Part shown: positions 9,868 through 17,940 of the stretch, piece after piece | Numbering within the stretch: position 1 is the first letter of the stretch | Layout of the letters: every line of letters starts with the position of its first letter | From: Methylibium sp. Root1272 | GTDB taxonomy: Bacteria; Pseudomonadota; Gammaproteobacteria; Burkholderiales; Burkholderiaceae_C | NCBI RefSeq assembly: GCF_001425905.1 | Contig: NZ_LMDY01000003.1 | Coordinates: forward strand, 52,331 to 116,330 | DNA: 64,000 nucleotides | Direction of reading: 5' to 3' | Made by a program: the position numbers and the translations under genes | The notes under the pieces: model-generated | Seen by the model: only the letters and a program-made list of their open reading frames with translations | What the model was told of the DNA's origin: nothing | Database searches by the model: none

Positions 9868-11130
9868 ATGGCAAGTAAGAAGAGGAACGCGTTCTATGCC
9901 CAGTCGGGCGGCGTGACGGCGGTCATCAACGCGTCGGCCTGCGGCGTGATCGAGACGGCGCGCCGCCACAAGGACCGCATCGGCAAGGTCTACGCCGGCC
10001 GCGACGGCATCATCGGCGCGCTCACCGAGGACCTGATCGACGCCGGCAAGGAGTCGGCCACGGCGATCGCCGCGCTGCGCTCCACGCCGTCGGGCGCCTT
10101 CGGCTCCTGCCGCTACAAGCTCAAGTCGCTCGAGGCGAACCGGCGCGAGTACGAACGCCTGATCGAGGTGTTCCGCGCACACGACATCGGCTACTTCTTC
10201 TACAACGGCGGCGGCGATTCGGCCGACACCTGCTTCAAGGTCAGCCAGCTGTCGGAGGCGATGGGCTACCCGCTGCAGGCGATCCACGTGCCCAAGACCA
10301 TCGACAACGACCTCGCCTTCACCGACTGCTGCCCCGGCTTCGGCTCGGTGGCCAAATACGTGGCGGTGTCGACGCTCGAGGCCTCGTTCGACGTGCGCTC
10401 GATGGCCAAGACCTCGACCAAGGTGTTCGTCGTCGAGGTCATGGGCCGCCACGCCGGCTGGATCGCCGCGGCCGGCGGCCTGGTCGAGGACCAGGGCATC
10501 CCGGTGGTGATCCTGTTCCCCGAGATCGTGTTCGACGAGCAGAAGTTTCTCGCGCGCGTCGACAAGCTCGTCAAGCAGCACGGCTACTGCACCGTGGTGG
10601 TGTCCGAGGGCTGCCACCACGCGGACGGCAGCTTCCTCGCCGAGCAGGGCGCCCGCGACGCCTTCGGCCATGCGCAGCTCGGCGGCGCGGCGCCGGTGGT
10701 GGCGAACCTCATCAAGCAGGCGCTCGGCCACAAGTTCCACTGGGCGGTGGCCGACTACCTGCAGCGCTCGGCACGCCACATCGCGTCGAAGACCGACGTG
10801 ACCCAGGCCTACGCGCTGGGGCGCAAGGCCGTCGAGCTGGCGCTGCGGGGCCACAACGCGGTGATGCCGACGATCGAGCGCCTGTCCGATGCGCCGTACA
10901 AGTACCGCATCGGCGTGGCGCCGCTGGCGAAGGTGGCCAACGTCGAGAAGTTCATGCCGCGAGACTTCATCACCAAGGACGGCTTCGGCATCACCGAGAA
11001 ATGCCGTCGCTACCTGCTGCCGCTGATCCAGGGCGAGGACTATCCGCGCTTCGCGAACGGCCTGCCGTGCTACGTGAGCCTGAAGAACGTGGCGGTACCT
11101 AAGAAGCTGCCCGTCTTCGACCTGAAATAG
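9868..11130 (+). CDS. pfp: Pyrophosphate-type 6-phosphofructokinase
   Basis: A 420-residue phosphofructokinase. Two residues that decide phosphate-donor use are of the PPi type: Asp in NGGGDS (near residue 117), where ATP enzymes have GGDGS, and Lys in PKTIDND (near residue 143), where ATP enzymes have PGTIDND. The substrate motif MGRHAGW follows. Such enzymes work reversibly with pyrophosphate, so the fbp-pfp pair can run glycolysis or gluconeogenesis with little ATP cost. RBS GGAGGA precedes the ATG at 9868. ATP use is unlikely but would need an assay. Confidence 0.92.
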   Translation: MASKKRNAFYAQSGGVTAVINASACGVIETARRHKDRIGKVYAGRDGIIGALTEDLIDAGKESATAIAALRSTPSGAFGSCRYKLKSLEANRREYERLIEVFRAHDIGYFFYNGGGDSADTCFKVSQLSEAMGYPLQAIHVPKTIDNDLAFTDCCPGFGSVAKYVAVSTLEASFDVRSMAKTSTKVFVVEVMGRHAGWIAAAGGLVEDQGIPVVILFPEIVFDEQKFLARVDKLVKQHGYCTVVVSEGCHHADGSFLAEQGARDAFGHAQLGGAAPVVANLIKQALGHKFHWAVADYLQRSARHIASKTDVTQAYALGRKAVELALRGHNAVMPTIERLSDAPYKYRIGVAPLAKVANVEKFMPRDFITKDGFGITEKCRRYLLPLIQGEDYPRFANGLPCYVSLKNVAVPKKLPVFDLK

Positions 11131-11145
11131 CGCAACGCCATCGGC

Positions 11146-11151
11146 TAGAAT
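11146..11151 (+). promoter_or_regulatory. Possible -10 box of the tRNA-Thr promoter
   Basis: TAGAAT matches TATAAT at five of six positions and lies about 50 bases before the tRNA, in the short gap after pfp. No convincing -35 is seen, so this is tentative. Confidence 0.35.
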
Positions 11152-11201
11152 CTGCGTCTTCCCGGTGCGGCATCGACGCTCCGGGGGTCTGAAAAGACCT
11201 T

Positions 11202-11277
11202 GCCGGTGTAGCTCAGTTGGTAGAGCAGCGCATTCGTAATGCGAAGGTCGGGAGTTCGACTCTTCTCACCGGCACCA
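11202..11277 (+). tRNA. tRNA-Thr (anticodon CGT)
   Basis: A 76-base tRNA. The acceptor arms GCCGGTG and CACCGGC pair perfectly, followed by discriminator A and an encoded CCA. The D-arm is GCTCAGTTGGTAGAGC, the anticodon loop reads TTCGTAA (anticodon CGT), and the T-arm contains GTTCGACTC. The last 14 bases of the T-arm/acceptor region recur at 12098-12111. A GNAT gene on the other strand ends inside its 3' part. Confidence 0.97.
11257..11270 (+). repeat. 14-bp direct repeat, copy 1 (attL-like, in tRNA-Thr 3' part)
   Basis: CGACTCTTCTCACC occurs here within the tRNA T-arm/acceptor and again at 12098-12111. tRNA 3' ends are the usual target of tyrosine integrases. The interval between the copies holds a single GNAT gene and no integrase, so if this is an islet it is a remnant. 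Confidence 0.65.
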
Positions 11278-11991
11278 TGATTCGAGAGCTCGGCGCTGCC
11301 CGGTCTCTTCCCTGGACGTCTTGCCAAGCGGCGCAGCGCCGCTGCGCAGGCGCTTGACCAGGTAGACGGAACGATCCCTGATCGTTTGCGAGCGCCCTTG
11401 ACGATCGACGACGGCGTATTCGTTCAGGAACTCCACCGCGTCGGCGTCATAGCCGCGGCGCTCGTACAGCATGCGTGCACGAGGGTTGCCATGGCTGACG
11501 CCCAGCCCGATCGCTTCGCAAGCGCGCGCCGCTGCCAGCGACTCCATCTCATCCATCAGGCGCGAGCCAACCCCCAAGGAACGATAGCGAAGGGGGACGA
11601 ACAGGCGATAGATCTCCGGGATGTCGCGCCAGCGCTGCGCGATCTGCGGCGCATGCAGGCGACGCCATCCGATGAAGCCGATACCGATCGGCACGCCGCG
11701 ATACCACGCCACCAGAATATCCAGGTCGCCATCGGCCTGCTCCTGCAAGCTCGACGAGTAAGGCGACACGAGCGGCGCCGGAACCGCCCGCTGCACCGCG
11801 TCGATCTCGGAGGCGATGAGCCTCCGGATGGCGATGTCGTCGATCGCTCGACGCGGTACCCCGCGCTGCCAGCACCATTCGATCAGCGTCTTGAATCGCC
11901 TCACCAGCCATCGCATGTGTTCGATATGCCGCAGACCATCGCGAGGACGCTCTGCCGGACGAATTGTTGCTCTCGGGGTGGTGGACTCCAT
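11266..11991 (-). CDS. GNAT-family N-acetyltransferase
   Basis: A 241-residue protein with a GNAT domain over roughly residues 85-200. GVPIGIGFIGW is the beta4 region, and RYRSLGVGSRLMDEM supplies the acetyl-CoA pyrophosphate motif (RxxGxG). NPRARMLYERRGYDAD is the typical C-terminal helix and strand. The substrate is unknown. Its last codons and stop overlap the tRNA-Thr 3' end by 12 bases. Its base composition looks less G+C-rich than its neighbours, and it lies between two copies of a tRNA-derived repeat, so acquisition by transfer is inferred. A shorter start at the internal MRWLVRRF is possible. Confidence 0.8.
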   Translation of the reverse strand: MESTTPRATIRPAERPRDGLRHIEHMRWLVRRFKTLIEWCWQRGVPRRAIDDIAIRRLIASEIDAVQRAVPAPLVSPYSSSLQEQADGDLDILVAWYRGVPIGIGFIGWRRLHAPQIAQRWRDIPEIYRLFVPLRYRSLGVGSRLMDEMESLAAARACEAIGLGVSHGNPRARMLYERRGYDADAVEFLNEYAVVDRQGRSQTIRDRSVYLVKRLRSGAAPLGKTSREETGQRRALESWCR

Positions 11992-12097
11992 TGCATCAAG
12001 ATTGTTCCGTCTCGACGCCCGCGCGGCACGGTTCGGGACGGCGACAGTCCGATGTTCCGGTCATATTCCCGGCCACGGCGGCGCTTTCACATCGTCC

Positions 12098-12111
12098 CGA
12101 CTCTTCTCACC
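12098..12111 (+). repeat. 14-bp direct repeat, copy 2 (attR-like)
   Basis: This is a perfect second copy of CGACTCTTCTCACC from the tRNA-Thr gene. It is followed by TTGGCCACC, a decayed resemblance to the tRNA end GGCACCA. The stop codon of the 88-residue membrane protein gene falls inside this repeat, so the insertion point defines the end of the photosynthesis cluster. Confidence 0.65.
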
Positions 12112-12373
12112 TTGGCCACCGAAGCGCTAGATCGATCGCATGCGCGAGGCCGGCAGCCGCCAACCACGCCACGATCCAGAGCCAGGAGGAGGCTGCCAGA
12201 GCCCCCCGCAGCGCCAGCATCAAGCACAGCCCCGACACCAGGTTGACCGCGAAGTCGCCGATGCGCACGCCTTTGCCGGTGTGGCGGTGATAGAGCGCCA
12301 GCGCGAGGCCTTCGATCACGGTCAGACCGATGACCAGATCGACGACGACGACGCTCGAGAGCGCTTCGATCAC
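12107..12373 (-). CDS. Small hydrophobic membrane protein downstream of tspO
   Basis: An 88-residue protein starting at GTG, seven bases after the tspO stop. It has two or three membrane helices: VVVVDLVIGLTVIEGLALAL, then DFAVNLVSGLCLMLALRGALA and WLWIVAWLAAAGLAHAIDLA. A short polar stretch (YHRHTGKGVR) sits between the first two. I do not recognise the family. Its tight spacing suggests it is the last gene of the bchG-pucC-bchP-tspO operon. The stop codon lies in the tRNA-derived repeat, so the C-terminus may have been altered by an insertion. Confidence 0.6.
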   Translation of the reverse strand: MIEALSSVVVVDLVIGLTVIEGLALALYHRHTGKGVRIGDFAVNLVSGLCLMLALRGALAASSWLWIVAWLAAAGLAHAIDLALRWPR

Positions 12374-12380
12374 GGCGCCC

Positions 12381-12872
12381 TCAGGTCCCGAACGGGCCGT
12401 TGAGCCGGACGGTCGTGAGGTTCAGGAAGCCGGCGAACGCCACCCACGCGAGATACGGCAAGAGCAGCAGGCTCGCAGGGCGCGCATAGCGGGCCAGCAC
12501 CCCCATCAGCAGCAGCACCGACAGCCAAAGCAACGCCACCTCGATCAGCGCCCAGTCGGGCCGGTGCAGGCGGAAGAACAGCAGGCTCCACAGCACGTTC
12601 AGAAAGCCGTTGAGCGCGAAGAGCGCCAGCATCCACTCGCGATCGACCTGCCGCGGCGCACGCCGCCACGCAACGACGCCGGCCATGGCCGCCAGCGCGA
12701 AGATCGCTGTCCACGCGGGACCGAACAGCCAGTCGGGCGGCTTCCAGGGCGGCTGCACGAGCTGCTGGTACCAGGGGCCCAGATCGGTCATCAGGCCGCC
12801 GAGGCCGGCCACCGCGAGCGCGGCGGCTGCCGCGATCAGGACAGGCTTGAGCAGGCCACCGCGTGAGGTCAT
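12381..12872 (-). CDS. tspO: TspO/MBR tryptophan-rich sensory protein
   Basis: A 163-residue TspO homologue with five membrane helices. The family signature WYQQLVQPPWKPPDWLFGP, followed by AWTAIFALAAMAG, is present. In Rhodobacter sphaeroides the outer-membrane TspO affects tetrapyrrole efflux and tunes photosynthesis genes in response to oxygen, acting with the PpsR/AppA branch. Its start codon overlaps the bchP stop (ATGA at 12869-12872), so it is translated with the bacteriochlorophyll genes, which supports a role in tetrapyrrole handling. Ligand binding is inferred from the family. Confidence 0.9.
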   Translation of the reverse strand: MTSRGGLLKPVLIAAAAALAVAGLGGLMTDLGPWYQQLVQPPWKPPDWLFGPAWTAIFALAAMAGVVAWRRAPRQVDREWMLALFALNGFLNVLWSLLFFRLHRPDWALIEVALLWLSVLLLMGVLARYARPASLLLLPYLAWVAFAGFLNLTTVRLNGPFGT

Positions 12873-14083
12873 GCGCGCACCAGCCCCAGCAGGTGCCCCA
12901 TGTCCTTGAAGAAGATGCGCACGTGGGCCATCGGCTTCTTGCGCACCAGTTCCTTGTTCATGTACGACTCGAAGGTGAGTTGCTGCACGTCGCGGTCCTC
13001 GCAGATCGTGACGAAGCGCTCGCGGCGGCGGTCGCTGGAGTACCAGAACCACTGCATCACGCCGAGCACGCGGAACACGGTGCCGTGGGCCTTCATGAAG
13101 CGCCGCCGCGCCTGCTGCAGGCAACGGCCGTCGCCGGTCTGCAGCACCGACTCGACGGCCTCGGCCGCGAGCCGCCCGGAGGCCATCGCGTAGTAGATGC
13201 CCTCGCCCGAGGCCGGCGCCACCACGCCCGCCGCGTCACCGGCCAGCAGCACATCGCGGCCGTTGTCCCAGCGCCGCAGCGGCTTCATCGGGATCGGTGC
13301 ACCTTCGCGGCGCAGCGTCTGTGCGCCCTGCAGGCCCGAATCGGAGCGCAGGCGGCCGACGGCGGCGCGCAGCGAGAAGCCCTTGTCGGCGCTGCCGGTG
13401 CCGATGCTCAGCGTGTCGCCATGAGGAAAGACCCAGCCGTAGAAGTCGGGTGACAGGCTGCCACGGTAGTAGACGTCGCAGCGCGAGCCGTCGTAGCCCG
13501 CCGGCCGGGCCTCGGGCGTGCGGACGATCTCGTGGTACGCGAACACGCAGGGGTTGCGCTCGGCGCCCACGATGGCCTGGCGGGCCACCGCCGAGCGCGC
13601 CCCGTCGGCGCCGATGACACAGCGGGCGCGCACGCTGCGCGCCACGCCGGCGGCGTCGCCGGCCCGCTCGCGGGCCTGGTAGTGCACGACGCTCACGCCG
13701 TCGTCGTCGCGCGTGAGCCGGTCGAAGCTGCCGATCTGCCGCTGCGCGCCGCCGCCGGCCGCGCGCTCGCGCAGCCATTCGTCGAAGTGATCGCGGTCGA
13801 CCATGCCGACGAAGCCGTTCTCGATCGGGATGTCGACCCGCTTGTCGGTCGGCGACACCATGCGCGCCGACGTGGCTCGCGCCACGAGCAGTTCGTCGGG
13901 GATGGCGAAATCGCGGATCAGCCGCGGCGGGATTGCCCCGCCGCAGGGCTTGGTGCGCCCGGCCCGGTCGAGCAGCAGCACGCTGCGGCCGAGGCGGGCC
14001 AGGTCGTGCGCCGCAGTGGCGCCGGCGGGCCCTCCGCCGATCACCACGACATCAAAAGTAACCGACGACGACGTTGCTTCCAT
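12869..14083 (-). CDS. bchP: Geranylgeranyl diphosphate/geranylgeranyl-bacteriochlorophyll reductase
   Basis: A 404-residue FAD-dependent reductase that hydrogenates the geranylgeranyl tail of bacteriochlorophyll to phytyl. The FAD-binding motif VVVIGGGPAGATAAHDLARL is at residues 13-32, and the second flavin motif DVLLAGDAAGVVAPASGEGI is near the C-terminal third. KPCGGAIPPRL is typical of BchP/ChlP. It follows the PucC-like gene by four bases and overlaps tspO. Expression should follow the PpsR-type operator before bchG. Confidence 0.95.
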   Translation of the reverse strand: MEATSSSVTFDVVVIGGGPAGATAAHDLARLGRSVLLLDRAGRTKPCGGAIPPRLIRDFAIPDELLVARATSARMVSPTDKRVDIPIENGFVGMVDRDHFDEWLRERAAGGGAQRQIGSFDRLTRDDDGVSVVHYQARERAGDAAGVARSVRARCVIGADGARSAVARQAIVGAERNPCVFAYHEIVRTPEARPAGYDGSRCDVYYRGSLSPDFYGWVFPHGDTLSIGTGSADKGFSLRAAVGRLRSDSGLQGAQTLRREGAPIPMKPLRRWDNGRDVLLAGDAAGVVAPASGEGIYYAMASGRLAAEAVESVLQTGDGRCLQQARRRFMKAHGTVFRVLGVMQWFWYSSDRRRERFVTICEDRDVQQLTFESYMNKELVRKKPMAHVRIFFKDMGHLLGLVRA

Positions 14084-14087
14084 GACC

Positions 14088-15443
14088 TCACCTCGCTTCC
14101 ATGCCGACGCCAGAAGCGGCGTCGAGCGATCGATTCCGGACCTCGCGCGCGGGCGCGTGCTCCGTCTCGACCCTCGCCGCGAGCAGCGCGGCACCGACGA
14201 ACAGCAAGGCCTCGAGCGCGAACACGGCGGCATAGGCCTGGGCCGGCGTTCCGACCAGCCACCGAGCCAGATCGCTCGCCGCCGTGCCGACCAGTCCGCC
14301 GAGCCCGAAGGCCACCGCCTGCGCGCCACCCCACAGACCCATGCGAGTTCCTTCGCGGGCCTGCCGGCCCTCGCCGGCCAGCCGCATCATCGAGGCGATG
14401 GCCGCGATCGAGAACGCACCGTTCGCGGCCCCGAGCAGAAAGACGGTGAGCCCCAGCCATGTGCCCTCGCCGCTCAGCCCGATCCTGACCAGGCCCATCA
14501 GCGCGACCCCCGAGGCCAGGCAGCCGCCCACCGTCCAGGCACGCAGCGAACCCCAGCGCTGTCCCGCCAGACCGCTGCCGGCCGCGGCGACGAGCAGCAT
14601 GCCGACCAGCACGCCGCCATGCTGCACCCCCGACAACTGCGTCGATGCGCCGGGCGTGTAGCCGAACACGGTGCCGGCGAAGGGCTCGAGGATCAGGTCC
14701 TGGGCGCTGAACGCCAGCATCGAGACGAAGATGAAGAGCGTGAACCGGCGCGCCGCAGGTTCGGCCCAGACCTGGGCCAGCGCGTCGCGGAACGACGTTC
14801 GTGGGGCCGCGTCCGCCGCCGCGCCGACGGGCACCGCATCGTCGCCTTCGAGCCGATACAAGGCCAGCAGCGTCATGGCGAAGGCGATCGCGGACACGCC
14901 GAACGAGACCTGCACCAGACGCCACGGCGTGTAGGGATCGAGCAGCCTGCCGGCGAGCCCGGCCGTCACCGCAAAGCCCGCGATCATCATCAGCCACACC
15001 ACGGTGGCTGCCGCGGCACGGCGCGACGGAGCCACGCGCTTGGCCAGCAGCACGAGCAGCGAGGTCCCGCTGGCGCTGACGCCCAGACCGATCATCAGGA
15101 AGGCCACGACGGCCAGCGCGATGCCGGCCGCCGGGTGGCTGCCCATCCAGGCGGTGGCCACCGCTGCGGCCACGCCGCCCGACGCCAGCACGGCCATGCC
15201 GCCGACGATCCACGGCGTGCGGCGCTGGCCGAGATCGGAGCCGTAGCCCATGCGCGGCCGTGCCACCTGCACCAGGTAGTGGATCGCCACCAGCAGGCCC
15301 GGCAGCAGCGCGGGCAGCGCCAGCTCGACGACCATCACGCGATTGAGCGTCGACGTGGTCATCACGACTACCGCCCCGAGCGCGGCCTGCACGAGGCCGA
15401 GCCGCAGGATGCGACCCCAGCCGAAGTTCTGCTGCGGCGTCAT
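14088..15443 (-). CDS. PucC/LhaA-family major-facilitator protein (Bch2-like)
   Basis: A 451-residue, about 12-helix protein of the BCD subfamily of MFS transporters (PucC, LhaA, Orf428/Bch2). LNRVMVVELALPALLPGLLV near the N-terminus and MGYGSDLGQRRTPWIVGGM in the second loop are family marks. These proteins assist light-harvesting complex assembly, possibly by presenting bacteriochlorophyll at the membrane. The place between bchG and bchP is that of orf428/bch2 in Rhodobacter. A second paralogue, lhaA, lies at 28193. Start and stop overlap the neighbouring genes closely. Confidence 0.88.
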   Translation of the reverse strand: MTPQQNFGWGRILRLGLVQAALGAVVVMTTSTLNRVMVVELALPALLPGLLVAIHYLVQVARPRMGYGSDLGQRRTPWIVGGMAVLASGGVAAAVATAWMGSHPAAGIALAVVAFLMIGLGVSASGTSLLVLLAKRVAPSRRAAAATVVWLMMIAGFAVTAGLAGRLLDPYTPWRLVQVSFGVSAIAFAMTLLALYRLEGDDAVPVGAAADAAPRTSFRDALAQVWAEPAARRFTLFIFVSMLAFSAQDLILEPFAGTVFGYTPGASTQLSGVQHGGVLVGMLLVAAAGSGLAGQRWGSLRAWTVGGCLASGVALMGLVRIGLSGEGTWLGLTVFLLGAANGAFSIAAIASMMRLAGEGRQAREGTRMGLWGGAQAVAFGLGGLVGTAASDLARWLVGTPAQAYAAVFALEALLFVGAALLAARVETEHAPAREVRNRSLDAASGVGMEAR

Positions 15444-16327
15444 GCGCGCCCCGCTTCCAGCGATCGCAGCGCGAAGGCGCTGACCATCATGCCGGCCACG
15501 AACAGCGGCACGCCGAAGCCGCTGTACCAGGTGGCCCGCTCGCTCGGGCTGTCGAGGAAGCGGTCCATCATCAGCAATTGCAGCAGCAACAGCAGCCCGA
15601 CCACGAGCGCCGGCACCGGCCGGCCCCAGTGCACCAGGGCCAGCACCACGAGCAGTTGTGCCAGGCTCATGATCCAGCAAGCCACACGCGCGGCCGGCTG
15701 CACGCCCAGGCGCACCGGCAGCGAGCCGACGCCCATGCGCCGATCGCCCTCGACCGACTTGAAGTCGTTCAACGTCATGATGCCGTGCGCACCGCCGCTG
15801 TAGAGCGCCGCCAGCAGCAGCGAGCGGCCGCTGGGCATGCTGCCGCCGGCCATCACGGCCGCGCCCGTGGCCCAGGCCAGGCCTTCGTAGCAGATGCCGC
15901 AGGCGGCATTGCCCCACCAGCCGTTCTCCTTGAGCCGCAGCGGCGGCGCGCTGTAGGCCCAGGCGAGCAGCAGCCCGACGACGGCCGCCCCGAAACCCCA
16001 GGGGCCGAGCAGGCTCGCCACCGCAAGGGACACGCCGGTCCAGCCGATGGCCAGACCCAGACCCCAGCGACCGGGCATGCGACCGGAGGGGATCGGCCGC
16101 TGCGGCTCGTTGATCGCGTCAACGTGCCGGTCGAACCAGTCGTTGACCGCCTGGCTGGTGGCGCAGACCAGCGGCCCCGCCAGCAGCACACCGACGATGA
16201 CCACCGGCCAACGGTCTGCAACCGGCGCGCCCGAAGCGATCACGCCACAGCCGAACGCCCACATCGGAGGGAACCAGGTGATCGGCTTGAAGAGCTCGAT
16301 CACTGCGGACAATGCCGGACGTGCCAT
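15440..16327 (-). CDS. bchG: Bacteriochlorophyll synthase (geranylgeranyl transferase)
   Basis: A 295-residue UbiA-family prenyltransferase that esterifies bacteriochlorophyllide with geranylgeranyl diphosphate in the membrane. Signature: ELFKPITWFPPMWAFGCGV at the N-terminus, the Mg-diphosphate motif NDWFDRHVDAINEP (NDxxDxxxD) and LNDFKSVEGDR as the second Asp-rich site. ATG 16327 was chosen over ATG 16345 or TTG 16363 because the upstream codons fall in a palindromic operator. It is the first gene of the bchG-pucC-bchP-tspO operon. Confidence 0.95.
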   Translation of the reverse strand: MARPALSAVIELFKPITWFPPMWAFGCGVIASGAPVADRWPVVIVGVLLAGPLVCATSQAVNDWFDRHVDAINEPQRPIPSGRMPGRWGLGLAIGWTGVSLAVASLLGPWGFGAAVVGLLLAWAYSAPPLRLKENGWWGNAACGICYEGLAWATGAAVMAGGSMPSGRSLLLAALYSGGAHGIMTLNDFKSVEGDRRMGVGSLPVRLGVQPAARVACWIMSLAQLLVVLALVHWGRPVPALVVGLLLLLQLLMMDRFLDSPSERATWYSGFGVPLFVAGMMVSAFALRSLEAGRA

Positions 16328-16344
16328 GCCAAAGATTCTTGGCA

Positions 16345-16375
16345 TGACATTAAACACTGTCAATTAGAACTTACA
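16345..16375 (-). promoter_or_regulatory. PpsR/CrtJ operator region upstream of bchG
   Basis: TGTCAATTAGAACTTACA at 16358-16375 is a perfect TGT-N12-ACA site. Overlapping it is a second inverted repeat, TGACA-N8-TGTCA, at 16345-16362. Both lie between bchG (ATG 16327) and the ppsR stop (16429), where the operon promoter must be. PpsR/CrtJ binding is inferred from the known consensus. Confidence 0.75.
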
Positions 16376-16428
16376 CATCGACGGCAGGGCGCGGTATGTC
16401 GCTCACCCACCGCCACGAGCGCGAGGAG

Positions 16429-17859
16429 CTAGCTTTCGCTCTCGACCGTGGCGTCGCCGAGGCCGTAGCGGCGCAGCTTCACGTACAGGCTCTGACGTGA
16501 CAGGCCGAGCATCTCGGCCGCCGAGGCGCGGTTGTCGCGTGTGAGTTGCAGTGCGGCCTCGATGCAGAGCTGCTCGATCAGGTCGGTCGTGTCGCGCACG
16601 ATCTCGCGCAGGGGCACGCGCCCCACCAGTTCGGTCATCTGCCCCACCGAACGCGGCACCTCGCGGCTGGCGCGGGCATCGCTCGGCAGGCGGCGGCCGA
16701 CGTCGCGGATGGTGAAGCCCAGGCAAGGCTGCTCGCCCTCGGTCACCGCAACGGCCGAGATCTCGACCTCAGAGGTCGAGCCGTACTCGCCGCGCATGCT
16801 GGTGGCGAACAGCCGTACCGCGCCGCGCTGACGCAGGTTGCTGATCAGCACGCTCAGATCGACCCCGGTGCGACCCAGCCATTTCTCGAGCGAGACGCCG
16901 CGCGCCTGCTCCTCGGTGGCGAGCTGCGCCAGATCGAGGAAGGCCTGGTTGGCAGTGAGGATCAACCCGTCGAGATCGGTCACGACGAAGCCGTCCGGTG
17001 CGCTCTCGACCAGGCGCAGCAGCATGTCCTTCGGGCTCGGCTTGGGCAGCTCGGCGGCATGGCGCAAAGCCGACAGCCGCACCAGGAAGTGCGACGACTT
17101 CTCCTGCCTGAACAGCGACGCCGACACCGTCCATTCGCTGCCGTCCTTGCCCAGACGCGCCTTCACGGTGTCGGATCGTCCGGTGGCGCGCACCGCAGCG
17201 AACAGTTCGTCGACCGCCGCCTGGCCCGCGGCATCGAAGGCGCGCGCCAGCGACCAGCCGGCGCGCTGCGTGGCGTCGCCCAGCAGCTTGCTGGCCGCGG
17301 GGTTGGCGTCCTCGAGCTTGAGCGTGGCGGCGTCCAGGATCAGCACCGGCTCCGACGACACCTGGAACAGCACGCGGTAGCGCGTCTCCATGTGGCGCAT
17401 GCGCCAGTAGTCGCGCTCCATCGACTGCTGGGCGCTGACCAGGCGCTGCTGCAGGGCCGCGTTGGCCCGCAGGTCGCGGCCGAAGGCCACCGAGCGCCCG
17501 ACCGCCAGGGCATGGCCCTTGCTCCCGACCGGCACCGCGGCGTAGAGCAGCGGCAGATCGGCGCCATCGGCCGAAGGATGGTTGATGTGGCGCCACTTCG
17601 GGGCGCCCTTCCCCCCCAGTTCGCGCAACAGCGCCTCGACCTTGGGGCGGCTCTCGACCGTCACGGTCTGGGCCCAGGACTTGCCGAGCCAGTCCTGGTA
17701 GCCGGCCTTGGAAAGTTCGTCATTGCCGAAGGCGAGGTCGCGGATGATGCCCTCGCCGTCGACGATGAGCGCCACGTCGGACGACGCCGCGATCAGCCGC
17801 CCCGCCGCCTCGGCATCCAGATCGCCGAGCGACAGCGACGGTTCATCGAACGACTTCAT
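16429..17859 (-). CDS. ppsR: PpsR/CrtJ redox-responsive photosynthesis repressor
   Basis: A 476-residue repressor with N-terminal PAS-like and Q-linker regions, two PAS domains (about 150-265 and 275-395) and a C-terminal Fis-type helix-turn-helix (AAEMLGLSRQSLYVKLRRYG). A cysteine at about residue 432 (EQLCIEAAL) occupies the place of the HTH cysteine (Cys420/424) whose oxidation increases DNA binding in CrtJ/PpsR. No cysteine is seen near the other redox position (about 250). A Cys also occurs in QPCLGFTI. It sits downstream of ppaA, its usual partner, and the operators listed here fit its consensus. Confidence 0.95.
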   Translation of the reverse strand: MKSFDEPSLSLGDLDAEAAGRLIAASSDVALIVDGEGIIRDLAFGNDELSKAGYQDWLGKSWAQTVTVESRPKVEALLRELGGKGAPKWRHINHPSADGADLPLLYAAVPVGSKGHALAVGRSVAFGRDLRANAALQQRLVSAQQSMERDYWRMRHMETRYRVLFQVSSEPVLILDAATLKLEDANPAASKLLGDATQRAGWSLARAFDAAGQAAVDELFAAVRATGRSDTVKARLGKDGSEWTVSASLFRQEKSSHFLVRLSALRHAAELPKPSPKDMLLRLVESAPDGFVVTDLDGLILTANQAFLDLAQLATEEQARGVSLEKWLGRTGVDLSVLISNLRQRGAVRLFATSMRGEYGSTSEVEISAVAVTEGEQPCLGFTIRDVGRRLPSDARASREVPRSVGQMTELVGRVPLREIVRDTTDLIEQLCIEAALQLTRDNRASAAEMLGLSRQSLYVKLRRYGLGDATVESES

Positions 17860-17898
17860 GTCCGACTTTCCGTTCGCGCTGCCACTCCTGACGCATGA

Positions 17899-17936
17899 CT
17901 GCCTCTTTTCTGTTCGGTGCCTACCGAAAAGGGCAG
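17899..17936 (-). other. Imperfect hairpin between ppaA and ppsR
   Basis: In the 81-base gap, CTGCC/GGCAG, CTTTT/AAAAG and CGGT/ACCG pair around an AGGC loop with a bulge. It could slow or split the ppaA-ppsR transcript. No T-tract follows, so a full terminator is unlikely. Confidence 0.4.
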
Positions 17937-17940
17937 CGCA

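Noticed and set aside
11145..11327. A 60-residue open frame antisense to tRNA-Thr (contains KSRTPDLRITNALLYQLSYTG-like text)
   Set aside because: It is the translated reverse complement of the tRNA; such frames are a well-known annotation artefact.
16328..16363. Longer BchG starting at ATG 16345 or TTG 16363
   Set aside because: The codons lie in overlapping palindromic operators and homology begins at ATG 16327.
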